Assembly (NCBI RefSeq): GCF_945956965.1
Contig: NZ_CAMFJS010000015.1
Coordinates: forward strand, 45,211 to 109,210
Length of the DNA: 64,000 nt
Direction: 5' to 3'
From: an uncultured Roseateles sp.
GTDB lineage: Bacteria; Pseudomonadota; Gammaproteobacteria; Burkholderiales; Burkholderiaceae_C
Shown: in pieces, positions 19,008-26,784 of the stretch
How positions within the stretch are numbered: the stretch's first letter is position 1
Layout: every line of letters starts with the position of its first letter
Notes under the pieces: model-generated
Told to the model about the DNA's origin: nothing
Database searches by the model: none
The model's input: the letters and a program-made list of their open reading frames with translations, nothing else
Position numbers and translations under genes: made by a program

Positions 19008-19043
19008 GATTTCTTTCGCTCAAGGCCCTGCGCCATCACTTCA

Positions 19044-20846
19044 TCAGAATGTGCGGACCTTTGGTGGAACCGAATCCACCGTCAGCGGCTTGAGCTTGAC
19101 CGGTTTGTAGTCCAGGCGACTGCCTTCCGAATACCACAGGGTGTGCTTCATCCACTCTTCGTCATTACGACCATTGGGATGAGCGGGCGTATCGCCGTAG
19201 TCATCCACCGTGTGGGCGCCGCGGCTCTCGCGACGAGCGGCTGCCGAGACGATGGTGGCCTTGGCCACTTCGATCAAGTTCTCGACTTCCAGCGCCTCGA
19301 TACGGGCCGTGTTGAAAACCTTGGACTTGTCCTTGAGCGTGATGTTGCCCACACGCTTGGCAATCTCAGCCACCTTCACCACACCTTCGTCCAGCATCGC
19401 TTGGGTGCGGAACACACCAGCGTGACGCTGCATGGCCAGGCGCAAGTCGTTGGCGACGTCCTGGGCGTACTCACCGCTCTGGCTGTTGTCCAGGCGGGCG
19501 ATACGGGCCAGGGATTCGGCACCGGCATTGGCCGGCAGCGGCTTGTGCTGCTGCGACTTCAAGCCCGACTCAACGATGTGGTTGCCGGCTGCGCGACCGA
19601 AGACCAGCAGGTCCAGCAGCGAGTTGGTGCCCAGGCGGTTGGCGCCGTGCACGCTGACGCAGGCGCATTCGCCCACGGCATACAAGCCGTTCACCACCGT
19701 ATTGGGTTCGCCATCCTTGGGCACGACCACCTGACCATAGATATTGGTCGGGATGCCACCCATCTGGTAGTGGATGGTCGGCACCACAGGAATCGGTTCC
19801 TTGGTGATGTCGACGTTGGCGAAGTTGTGGCCGATCTCGAACACCGAAGGCAGGCGCTTCATGATGGTCTCGCCACCCAGGTGGGTCATGTCCAGCTCGA
19901 TGTAGTCCTTATTGGGACCGCAGCCGCGACCTTCCTTGATTTCCTGGTCCATGCAGCGTGACACGAAGTCGCGCGGCGCCAGGTCTTTCAGCGTCGGCGC
20001 ATAGCGCTCCATGAAGCGCTCGCCATTGCAGTTGCGCAAAATGGCACCTTCGCCACGGCAACCTTCGGTCAGCAGCACGCCGGCGTTATGCACACCGGTG
20101 GGGTGGAACTGCCAGAACTCCATGTCTTCCAGCGGGATGCCGGCACGTGCCGCCATGCCCAGGCCGTCACCGGTGTTGATGAAGGCGTTGGTGGAGGCCG
20201 CGAAGATGCGCCCTGCGCCACCGGTGGCCAGCAGCACGGTCTTGGCTTCCATGATGTGCAGCTCGCCGGTTTCCATTTCCAGCGCGGTCACGCCGACCAC
20301 ATCGCCCGCTTCGTTGCGGATCAGGTCCAGCGCCATCCACTCGACGAAGAACTGCGTCTTGGCCTTGACGTTTTGCTGATACAGCGTGTGCAGCATCGCG
20401 TGACCGGTACGGTCGGCCGCGGCGCAAGCGCGCTGCACCGGCTTTTCACCGTAGTTGGCGGTGTGGCCACCGAAGGGGCGCTGATAAATCGTGCCGTCGG
20501 CATTGCGGTCGAAAGGCATGCCGAAATGCTCAAGCTCGTAAACGACCTTGGGCGCTTCGCGGCACATGAACTCGATGGCGTCTTGGTCACCCAGCCAGTC
20601 AGAGCCCTTGACGGTGTCAAAGAAGTGATAGTGCCAGTTGTCCTCGGACATATTGCCCAGCGAGGCGCTCACGCCACCCTGCGCCGCCACGGTGTGCGAG
20701 CGGGTCGGGAAGACCTTGCTCAGCACCGCCACGTTCAGGCCGGCCAGCGATAGTTGCAGCGAGGCACGCATGCCAGAGCCGCCCGCGCCGACGATGACCA
20801 CATCGAACTTGCGCTTAGGAATCGAATTAGTAGTCGCCGCCGTCAT
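19044..20846 (-). CDS. sdhA: succinate dehydrogenase flavoprotein subunit
   Basis: 600 residues from MTAATTNSIPKRKFD, chosen because that ATG overlaps the sdhD stop by one base (TGATG); the longer frame upstream is sdhD read in another frame. Motifs: FAD-binding VVIVGAGGSGMRA, covalent-FAD histidine in SHTVAAQGG, substrate-site GEGAILRNCNGERFM and the C-terminal RSRGAH-like segment SRGAHTVDDYG. It oxidises succinate to fumarate on the cytoplasmic face of the inner membrane. Flavinylation needs SdhE, encoded in the same operon. Confidence 0.98.
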   Translation of the reverse strand: MTAATTNSIPKRKFDVVIVGAGGSGMRASLQLSLAGLNVAVLSKVFPTRSHTVAAQGGVSASLGNMSEDNWHYHFFDTVKGSDWLGDQDAIEFMCREAPKVVYELEHFGMPFDRNADGTIYQRPFGGHTANYGEKPVQRACAAADRTGHAMLHTLYQQNVKAKTQFFVEWMALDLIRNEAGDVVGVTALEMETGELHIMEAKTVLLATGGAGRIFAASTNAFINTGDGLGMAARAGIPLEDMEFWQFHPTGVHNAGVLLTEGCRGEGAILRNCNGERFMERYAPTLKDLAPRDFVSRCMDQEIKEGRGCGPNKDYIELDMTHLGGETIMKRLPSVFEIGHNFANVDITKEPIPVVPTIHYQMGGIPTNIYGQVVVPKDGEPNTVVNGLYAVGECACVSVHGANRLGTNSLLDLLVFGRAAGNHIVESGLKSQQHKPLPANAGAESLARIARLDNSQSGEYAQDVANDLRLAMQRHAGVFRTQAMLDEGVVKVAEIAKRVGNITLKDKSKVFNTARIEALEVENLIEVAKATIVSAAARRESRGAHTVDDYGDTPAHPNGRNDEEWMKHTLWYSEGSRLDYKPVKLKPLTVDSVPPKVRTF

Positions 20847-21205
20847 CACATTCTCCACAACACTTGAACTGCCCAGCCGGCACAGCCCAACAACCAAACC
20901 AAGGTAAACACATGCAAAGCCAGGCGCAGGCCGACGGGCTTCACGTAATCCATCCAGATGTCGCGCGTGCCGACCCAAGCGTGGTACGCCAGGGACAGAA
21001 TGACGACAAAGGTCAGGAACTTCATCCACTGCTGGGCAAAGATGCCGGCCCAGTGCTCATAGCCCAGCGCGCCGGGCATCAGGAACTGCACCAACACCAC
21101 CACGGTGAACAAGGCCATCAAAACGGCGGTGACGCGCTGCGCCAGCCAGTCACGCAAGCCGTAATGCGCACCGACCACGGTGCGTTTGCTGCCAAAAGTA
21201 CTCAT
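20846..21205 (-). CDS. sdhD: succinate dehydrogenase membrane anchor subunit SdhD
   Basis: 119 residues with three transmembrane helices (about 25-45, 62-80, 92-112). The segment SLAYHAWVGTRDIWMDYV carries the haem-ligand-type His and the conserved D-Y near the quinone site. It anchors SdhAB with SdhC. Forty bp separate it from sdhC, and its stop overlaps the sdhA start. Confidence 0.95.
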   Translation of the reverse strand: MSTFGSKRTVVGAHYGLRDWLAQRVTAVLMALFTVVVLVQFLMPGALGYEHWAGIFAQQWMKFLTFVVILSLAYHAWVGTRDIWMDYVKPVGLRLALHVFTLVWLLGCAGWAVQVLWRM

Positions 21206-21245
21206 AGTTTTTTCTTTCTTTCTCAGTCTTGATCGGCTGACCGAA

Positions 21246-21683
21246 TCAATACAGGCCGAAGAGCTTGGCGCCCAGCAGCAGCGTCAGCAGCACGCTCAAA
21301 GCCAGCGTCATAACTGCCGTGCTGTGGCCTTGCTCCTTAGAGACGCTGTGAGTCGCGTCCATCCAGATGTGGCGCACACCGGCGATGAAGTGATGCAAAT
21401 AGCCCCACAACAGACCCAGCACCACCAGCTTGACGAACCAGGCCGGCACAAAGCCGATACCGGCCACAAAGGCGTTGGTGAAGGCGTCGTAAGAGATCTC
21501 CGACGTCAAGCTCATGTCGAACATCCAAACGACGAAAGGCAGCAGCAAAAACATCATCAAACCGCTGATCCGGTGCAGGATGGAAACAATGCCTGCCGGC
21601 GGCAGCCGATAGGAGCTGATCTGACTGATGTGGATATTGCGATAGACCGGTCTGGCCGCTTTAATCTTGGTGGTGTTTGTCAT
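21246..21683 (-). CDS. sdhC: succinate dehydrogenase cytochrome b556 subunit SdhC
   Basis: 145 residues with three transmembrane helices. The family signature RPVYRNIHISQISSYRLPPAG...SILHRISG gives the quinone-site Ser/Arg, and HHFIAGVRHIWMD gives the haem histidine. It is the first gene of the sdh operon. In the minus-strand leader a small hairpin (AAACTC, 3-nt loop, GAGTTT at 21708-21722) lies shortly before the ribosome-binding site (AGGTCAGGT). Confidence 0.95.
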   Translation of the reverse strand: MTNTTKIKAARPVYRNIHISQISSYRLPPAGIVSILHRISGLMMFLLLPFVVWMFDMSLTSEISYDAFTNAFVAGIGFVPAWFVKLVVLGLLWGYLHHFIAGVRHIWMDATHSVSKEQGHSTAVMTLALSVLLTLLLGAKLFGLY

Positions 21684-21776
21684 ACCTGACCTTGTGTAAT
21701 CAACGTGAAACTCCGAGAGTTTATTGCAATGCAGCAGACGCTAGGCTTACAACGCGTGCAAAAGCCCTATGCCGCA

Positions 21777-22556
21777 TTAGTTCAACTCATTGCGATAGAA
21801 ATGTGATTCAGTGTGGTAGAGCCCGCGGCGCAACTCCACCGGCCGATCGCCATAAGTGAAGGACAGCCGCTCCACGCTCAGCAGCGGCGCACCGACCGGC
21901 ACTTGCAACAACTCCGCCACCTCGGCATCAGCCGCCAAAGCGCGGATTTTCTCTTGTGCGCGGATCATATGAACGCCAAACTCGGCCTCGAACAAGCCAT
22001 AAAAAGGCCCGCGATATTGATTCAGGCGCTCAGTGGTCAGCCCTTTGAAGAGCTGCCCCGGCAGCCAGATGTCATCCAGCACCACCGGCCGGCCAGCCGC
22101 CTTCAGCAAGCGACGCACCTCCACCATTTGCTCACCCGCACGCATCTGCAATTGCTTGGCGATGGCCGCAGGCGCACGCATACGTTTGCAATCGAGCAAT
22201 TGCCGCTCGAGGCTGGTGGAGCCCTCATCGGGCACCAGACGCAAAAAGCGGTATTGCACTTTCTGCTCGGCATGGGTGGCCACAAAGGTGCCCTTGCCTT
22301 GCCGGCGAACCAGCAGATTCTCAGACGCCATCTCGTCGATGGCCTTGCGTACCGTGCCTTGACTGACGCCGAAACGCCCCGCCAAGTCCAACTCACTTGG
22401 AATCGCCTCGCCCGCCTTCCATTCGCCGCCTTGCAGGCTGGCAATCAGCAAGCCTTTGATTTGTGCGTATAGCGGACTGAAAGACGGCCCGGCCAGCGTC
22501 GACCCCGCCTGTGGCGCAGCGGTCTTGGCAGTAAAACGGACGGGCGAAGTTGGCAT
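21777..22556 (-). CDS. GntR-family regulator with UTRA domain, probable TCA gene regulator
   Basis: 259 residues from MPTSPVRFTAKTA; the longer frame would start inside the promoter region. An N-terminal winged helix (PLYAQIKGLLIASLQGGEW... FGVSQGTVRKAIDEM) is followed by a UTRA ligand domain (about 115-250; LLDCKRMRAP, VVLDDIWLP, RRGLYHTESHFYRNE), placing it in the HutC subfamily. It lies between the sdh operon and divergent mdh, an arrangement I recall as common in Burkholderiales. A repeated GTCTT/AAGAC site directly upstream suggests that it controls itself and mdh. Ligand unknown; an organic acid is inferred. Confidence 0.9.
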   Translation of the reverse strand: MPTSPVRFTAKTAAPQAGSTLAGPSFSPLYAQIKGLLIASLQGGEWKAGEAIPSELDLAGRFGVSQGTVRKAIDEMASENLLVRRQGKGTFVATHAEQKVQYRFLRLVPDEGSTSLERQLLDCKRMRAPAAIAKQLQMRAGEQMVEVRRLLKAAGRPVVLDDIWLPGQLFKGLTTERLNQYRGPFYGLFEAEFGVHMIRAQEKIRALAADAEVAELLQVPVGAPLLSVERLSFTYGDRPVELRRGLYHTESHFYRNELN

Positions 22557-22619
22557 GGCCGGTATTGCAGCACAGGCTGGGGCTCGCCGTCCACATAGAA
22601 CAGCTGCAATTTGCATGAC

Positions 22620-22640
22620 GTCTTCTATAAGACATAAGAC
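22620..22640. promoter_or_regulatory. putative GntR operator between gntR and mdh
   Basis: GTCTT (22620-22624), AAGAC (22629-22633) and AAGAC (22636-22640): an inverted repeat with a 4-bp spacer plus a direct repeat of the right arm. It lies 64 bp upstream of the regulator start and about 190 bp upstream of mdh. I did not find the motif upstream of sdhC, the citE-like gene or acnB. Confidence 0.6.
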
Positions 22641-22828
22641 CAGCAGCAAAAACGCAACATCGCGTCATAATCACGCCGCCGCACGCACGCGGGTCAGTTC
22701 CATGCAAGGGAATTCCCTTGGACTGGCCTACACTTGCAGATCAAGCGCTGGCGCAGCGAGGGCACCCACAAGCCTCGCCCAGGCAGGAATTTATTGCAGC
22801 AGTTTTTTACTACCTTCGGAGCAATCAC

Positions 22829-23815
22829 ATGAGCAAGAAACCCGTTCGCGTTGCCGTTACCGGCGCCGCAGGCCAAATTGGCTACGCCCTGCTGTTTCGC
22901 ATCGCCTCCGGCGAAATGCTGGGCAAGGACCAGCCCGTCATCCTGCAATTGCTGGAGATCCCTGACGAGAAAGCCCAGAACGCGCTGAAGGGCGTGATCA
23001 TGGAGCTGGAAGACTGCGCCTTCCCGCTGCTGGCCGGCATCGAAGCCCACAGCGACCCAATGACCGCCTTTAAGGACACCGACTACGCCCTGCTGGTCGG
23101 CTCGCGTCCCCGCGGCCCTGGCATGGAGCGCTCGGAGCTGCTGGCCATCAACGGCGCTATCTTCACCGCTCAAGGCAAGGCCCTGAACGCCGTTGCTTCG
23201 CGCAACGTCAAGGTGCTGGTCGTCGGCAACCCCGCCAACACCAATGCCTACATCGCCATGAAGTCGGCCCCTGATCTGCCAGCCAAGAACTTCACCGCCA
23301 TGCTGCGCCTGGACCACAACCGCGCCGCTTCACAAATCGCTGCCAAGACCGGCAAGGCCGTGGCCGAGATCGAAAAATTGGCCGTCTGGGGCAACCACTC
23401 GCCCACCATGTACGCTGACTACCGCTTCGCCACCGTCGGCGGCGCTTCGGTCAAGGCCATGATCAACGACGAGACCTGGAACCGCGAAACCTTCTTGCCC
23501 ACCGTGGGCAAGCGCGGCGCCGCCATCATTGCTGCCCGCGGCCTGTCCTCGGCCGCTTCGGCGGCCAACGCGGCCATCGACCATATGCGCGACTGGGCCC
23601 TGGGCACCAACGGCAAGTGGGTCACCATGGGCATTCCTTCGAACGGCGAATACGGCATCCCCAAGGAAGTCATGTTCGGCTACCCCGTCACCTGCGAAGG
23701 TGGCGAGTACAAGATCGTCGAAGGTCTGGAAATCGATGCCTTCTCGCAAGAGTGCATCAAGAAGACTCTGGACGAACTGCTGGGCGAGCAAGACGGCGTC
23801 AAGCACCTGGTCTGA
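22829..23815 (+). CDS. mdh: malate dehydrogenase
   Basis: 328 residues from [16 protein letters not shown] lies 6 bp upstream of this ATG, and the longer frame lacks family sequence. Motifs: NAD-binding [13 protein letters not shown], substrate Arg in [21 protein letters not shown], catalytic pair in RLDHNRA and [11 protein letters not shown], and the C-terminal [11 protein letters not shown]. It is the LDH-like malate dehydrogenase type of betaproteobacteria and interconverts malate and oxaloacetate. Divergent from the GntR gene and followed by a terminator. Confidence 0.97.
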   Translation: MSKKPVRVAVTGAAGQIGYALLFRIASGEMLGKDQPVILQLLEIPDEKAQNALKGVIMELEDCAFPLLAGIEAHSDPMTAFKDTDYALLVGSRPRGPGMERSELLAINGAIFTAQGKALNAVASRNVKVLVVGNPANTNAYIAMKSAPDLPAKNFTAMLRLDHNRAASQIAAKTGKAVAEIEKLAVWGNHSPTMYADYRFATVGGASVKAMINDETWNRETFLPTVGKRGAAIIAARGLSSAASAANAAIDHMRDWALGTNGKWVTMGIPSNGEYGIPKEVMFGYPVTCEGGEYKIVEGLEIDAFSQECIKKTLDELLGEQDGVKHLV

Positions 23816-23835
23816 TCACCCGTAGCCAAAAGCTC

Positions 23836-23872
23836 AAGGCCCTGCCCTCCGCGAGGAAGGCAGGGCCTTTTT
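23836..23872 (+). terminator. terminator after mdh
   Basis: AAGGCCCTGCC pairs with GGCAGGGCCTT around a 12-nt loop and runs into TTTTT. It starts 20 bp after the mdh stop. Confidence 0.85.
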
Positions 23873-23965
23873 ACATGCCGGCCGCACAAGGCCCATCAGC
23901 CGGCAAGACCCGAGGCCATGGCAATATGCCGGCCTGCACAGAACTGGATCCGCAAGAAAACCGCC

Positions 23966-24970
23966 ATGCTTCACCCCAAACAAGCGCTCTTCGATACCGA
24001 CGAACAAACCCCTGCATTGCCCGTGGTGGATCACTACTGCGGCGTTGAACTGCGCATGGACAAAAGCCTGGCCCTGCAAGCCGAGATGGGCCCGGTGTTC
24101 GACATCACGCTGGACCTGGAAGACGGCGCCCCCGTCGGCGCCGAAGCAGAGCAGCGCCTGTTGGTGATTGAAAAAGCCCGGAGCCCCGCCAACCGCTGGG
24201 GCCGCGTGGGCGCACGCGTCCACCCTTTCGACCACCCCGCCTTTGAGGCCGATGTGGATGCCTTGGTGGGCCAGGCCGGCGAAGCGCTGGCCTATCTGAT
24301 GCTGCCCAAGCCGCGCAGCTTTGCGGATTTGAATGCCGCCTGCGCTTTTGTGGACGCCAGCTTGCAGCGCCACGGCATCCGCAAAGCTCTGCCCTTGCAT
24401 GCCTTGATCGAAACCCACGGCGCGCTGCGCGATGTGCAAGCCATCGCCGCCCATCCGCGCATCGAGTCGATCTCCTTCGGCCTGATGGACTTTGTCTCCG
24501 CCCACCAAGGCGCCATCCCCCGCTTCGGCCTGAGCGCCGAAGGCCAGTTCGAGCACCCCTTGATTGCCCGCGCCAAGCTGGAGATTGCCGCTGCCGCCCA
24601 TGGAAACGGCAAGACACCCTCGCACTGCGTCGTCACCGAATTCAAGGACAGCGATGCACTGCAAACCGCCGCCACCCGCGCCGCGCGCGAGTTCGGCTAC
24701 ACCCGCATGTGGAGCATCCACCCAAATCAAATTCAAATCATCCTCGACGCTTTTGCTCCCAGCACCGCGGAAGTGGACGAGGCCATCGAAATCATTTACG
24801 CGGCCCAGGCCGCACAGTGGGCACCGATTCAACATCGCAACAATCTGCATGACCGCGCCAGTTATCGCTTCTTCTGGCATGTGCTGGAGCGCGCCCACCG
24901 CACCGGCCAACTCTTGCCAGCCGCCGTGCGCCAAGCTTTTTTTGCCCCGGCCAACGCGACGGCGAGCTGA
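23966..24970 (+). CDS. HpcH/HpaI aldolase / citrate lyase beta-like (CitE-like) protein
   Basis: 334 residues starting MLHPKQALFDTDE; a start 48 bp upstream (MAICRPAQN) is less likely by family length. It has the CitE-type TIM-barrel features DITLDLEDGAP (metal Glu/Asp), LPKPRS, LIETHGAL and SISFGLMDFV. No citC, citD or citF partner is nearby, so it is not part of a citrate lyase complex. Stand-alone relatives cleave or hydrolyse malyl-, citramalyl- or similar CoA esters. It lies between mdh and acnB in the TCA cluster; the substrate is unknown. Confidence 0.85.
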   Translation: MLHPKQALFDTDEQTPALPVVDHYCGVELRMDKSLALQAEMGPVFDITLDLEDGAPVGAEAEQRLLVIEKARSPANRWGRVGARVHPFDHPAFEADVDALVGQAGEALAYLMLPKPRSFADLNAACAFVDASLQRHGIRKALPLHALIETHGALRDVQAIAAHPRIESISFGLMDFVSAHQGAIPRFGLSAEGQFEHPLIARAKLEIAAAAHGNGKTPSHCVVTEFKDSDALQTAATRAAREFGYTRMWSIHPNQIQIILDAFAPSTAEVDEAIEIIYAAQAAQWAPIQHRNNLHDRASYRFFWHVLERAHRTGQLLPAAVRQAFFAPANATAS

Positions 24971-25254
24971 GGCCACAAACACGCTCCGCCAAGACCCGAA
25001 CATGCGAAATTGGCGAGCAACCCTAGCAAGCCAACCCCCTCACCCACACTTTGAAGGGCAAACCACCAGCCCCGCTGAACGCTTTGACACAGTTGCCGGG
25101 TCAAATCAGCCCGGCAAAGAGTGACAATGCAGATATAAGGATGCGACTCATGTGGACCAGCTCAAAATTTGCTTGGAGCCCCTCAGGCCGCTCATCCTTC
25201 GCACCCTTTTTTTCAAGTCGCGATCTCGCCAACTCATTCGCTCATCCCATCGCC

Positions 25255-25845
25255 ATGAATTCGACTCCATTGAAACGTAGCCTCCTGTCGCTCGCATTGC
25301 TGAGCCTGCTGGGCGCCAGCCTGCATGTCAGCGCCGCCGAGCCCAGCGCCGGCGCGCAAAAGGCCGCCGCCAAGCCAGCAGCCAAGCCGGCCAAGGTCGC
25401 GAAGAAGGCCGAGGTCAAAGCCCCCGCTGTTATTCAACTGGCCGAGGCCTCGGCCGAACAGCTTGAGGCCGCCAAGCGCGCTTACCTGGGCCGCTATGAC
25501 TGCGAGTTCAAGCAGTCGATCGAGCTGGAACCGCATGCGACTGCCGCCGGCTATGTGGACGTGAAGTACCTCAAGCAGGTTTTCACCATGAAGCCCGTGC
25601 TGTCCAGCACCGGCGCGCTGCGCCTGGAAGATGTGACGGGTCGTACCTTGATGATCCAGATCGCCAACAAGTCCATGCTGCTGGACACCCAGGTCGGCCA
25701 GCGCATCGTAGATGAATGCCTGCACCCCGAGCAGCGCACCCTGATCGACTTGGCCCGCGCCGCCGCGGCTGCCGCCGCCGCCTCCGGTATCGATCTGAGC
25801 GCAGCCAACGGCCTGGGCATCACCCCGCGCGTCGAAAAGCCCTGA
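25255..25845 (+). CDS. exported protein of unknown function
   Basis: 196 residues from MNSTPLKRSLLSLALLSL. A clear Sec signal peptide (cleavage probably after HVSA) is followed by an Ala/Lys-rich linker (about 30-60: AAKPAAKPAKVAKKAEVK) and a compact domain of about 110 residues (YLGRYDCEFKQSIELEP... YVDVKYLKQVFTMKPVLSSTGALRLEDVTGRT) ending in an Ala-rich helix. I do not recognise the family with certainty; the Y-x-C-x-F start recalls small periplasmic inhibitor folds, but no diagnostic motif is present. Located between the citE-like gene and vapBC, with its own terminator. Confidence 0.75.
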   Translation: MNSTPLKRSLLSLALLSLLGASLHVSAAEPSAGAQKAAAKPAAKPAKVAKKAEVKAPAVIQLAEASAEQLEAAKRAYLGRYDCEFKQSIELEPHATAAGYVDVKYLKQVFTMKPVLSSTGALRLEDVTGRTLMIQIANKSMLLDTQVGQRIVDECLHPEQRTLIDLARAAAAAAAASGIDLSAANGLGITPRVEKP

Positions 25846-25865
25846 GTCCGAAAAAAAGACAAACA

Positions 25866-25905
25866 GCCCCGCCCGCAGCAAGCGCTGCGGGCGGGGCTTT
25901 TTTTC
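25866..25905 (+). terminator. terminator after the exported-protein gene
   Basis: A perfect 15-bp stem, AGCCCCGCCCGCAGC with GCTGCGGGCGGGGCT, loop AAGC, then TTTTTT. Confidence 0.92.
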
Positions 25906-25932
25906 GACTGAGCCCCGAACACCAGGCCGGAA

Positions 25933-25959
25933 AAAGTATGTAGAATTCATGCATACTTT
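25933..25959. promoter_or_regulatory. putative VapB operator
   Basis: AAAGTATG (25933-25940) and CATACTTT (25952-25959) form a perfect 8-bp inverted repeat with an 11-bp spacer. Further CATAC (25966-25970) and GTATG (26001-26005) half-sites follow. The stretch is AT-rich compared with its surroundings and directly precedes vapB, as expected for autoregulation. Confidence 0.6.
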
Positions 25960-26027
25960 CTGATTCATACCCAAGCCATTCACTCCGAGTAGGCAAAACG
26001 TATGAGTCACCTCCGAAAGGCTCGCGC

Positions 26028-26273
26028 ATGGAAGCCACTGTTGCTGAACGCGGTCAGATCACACTGCCCAAGGCCGTGCGTGATGCATTGGGCCTGAGCA
26101 AGGGCACCACGCTCAAAGTCGAACTGGACGGTTCGCGCATCATCTTGCGCAAGAACGTCGACGACGCCATCTCCCGAGCCCGCGGCCGCTTCAAGCTGCC
26201 CGAAGGCACCACCACCGACGATTTGATGCGTGAGTTGCGCGGCCGTGCGCCGGGCGACCCGGTCAGCGAGTGA
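26028..26273 (+). CDS. vapB: AbrB/MazE-type antitoxin (VapB)
   Basis: 81 residues. The N-terminal swapped-hairpin DNA-binding domain is plain (ATVAERGQITLPKAVRDALGL, KGTTLKVELDGSRIIL); the C-terminal 35 residues would wrap the toxin. GAAAGG lies 8 bp before the ATG. The stop is 7 bp before the toxin start. By family knowledge it neutralises the adjacent PIN-domain toxin and represses its own promoter, where a CATAC/GTATG inverted repeat is seen. Confidence 0.92.
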   Translation: MEATVAERGQITLPKAVRDALGLSKGTTLKVELDGSRIILRKNVDDAISRARGRFKLPEGTTTDDLMRELRGRAPGDPVSE

Positions 26274-26280
26274 TGACTGC

Positions 26281-26715
26281 ATGATTGCCGTCGACACCTC
26301 CGTGCTCATCGACCTGCTGGGCGACGATTCCCGCGCCGACGCGGCCGAGGCAGCTTTGCGCCTGGCCCTGTCCAGCGGCCCGGTGGTCGTCTGCGATGTG
26401 GTGGTCAGCGAAGTCACCGCCAGCCTCGGCCACGGCTCCGAGGTGATGGATGTGCTGGAAGACATGGGCCTGCGCTTTTTGCCCCTGGACCAACGCGCCG
26501 CGATCCGCGCCGGCGAAATGCAAAGAAAATACAAGCTGCGCCAACGCACGAGTGGCGCGGCGAACAACGACCCCGTCAGTGCACGCCGGACCGTGCCTGA
26601 TTTCCTGGTGGGCGCACATGCCATGCTGCAGTGCGACGCCCTGATCACCCGCGACGACGGATTTTTTCGCGACTACTTCAAAGGGCTCAAGGTCATCACC
26701 CCAAGTGCGCCCTGA
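26281..26715 (+). CDS. vapC: PIN-domain ribonuclease toxin (VapC)
   Basis: 144 residues from MIAVDTSVLIDLL; the longer in-frame start would overlap the antitoxin. The acidic PIN residues are Asp5, Glu44 (VVVSEVTAS), Asp107 (VPDFLVGAHA) and Asp125/Asp126 (ITRDDGFF), so the nuclease site looks intact. Typical VapC toxins cut tRNA or rRNA when free of antitoxin; the target here is unknown. The pair lies between two TCA-cluster genes with its own promoter region. Confidence 0.93.
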   Translation: MIAVDTSVLIDLLGDDSRADAAEAALRLALSSGPVVVCDVVVSEVTASLGHGSEVMDVLEDMGLRFLPLDQRAAIRAGEMQRKYKLRQRTSGAANNDPVSARRTVPDFLVGAHAMLQCDALITRDDGFFRDYFKGLKVITPSAP

Positions 26716-26784
26716 GCCCCTCCGATAGTCATACCGTCCAACAAACGTTTATTCAATTTCACCGCCACACCTGGAGTAAAAGCC

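Noticed and set aside
26740..26752. AAACGTTT palindrome upstream of acnB as a second site for the LacI regulator.
   Set aside because: Only the 8-bp core is shared and the flanks differ (ACAAACGTTTAT against GCAAACGTTTGC); chance occurrence is likely.
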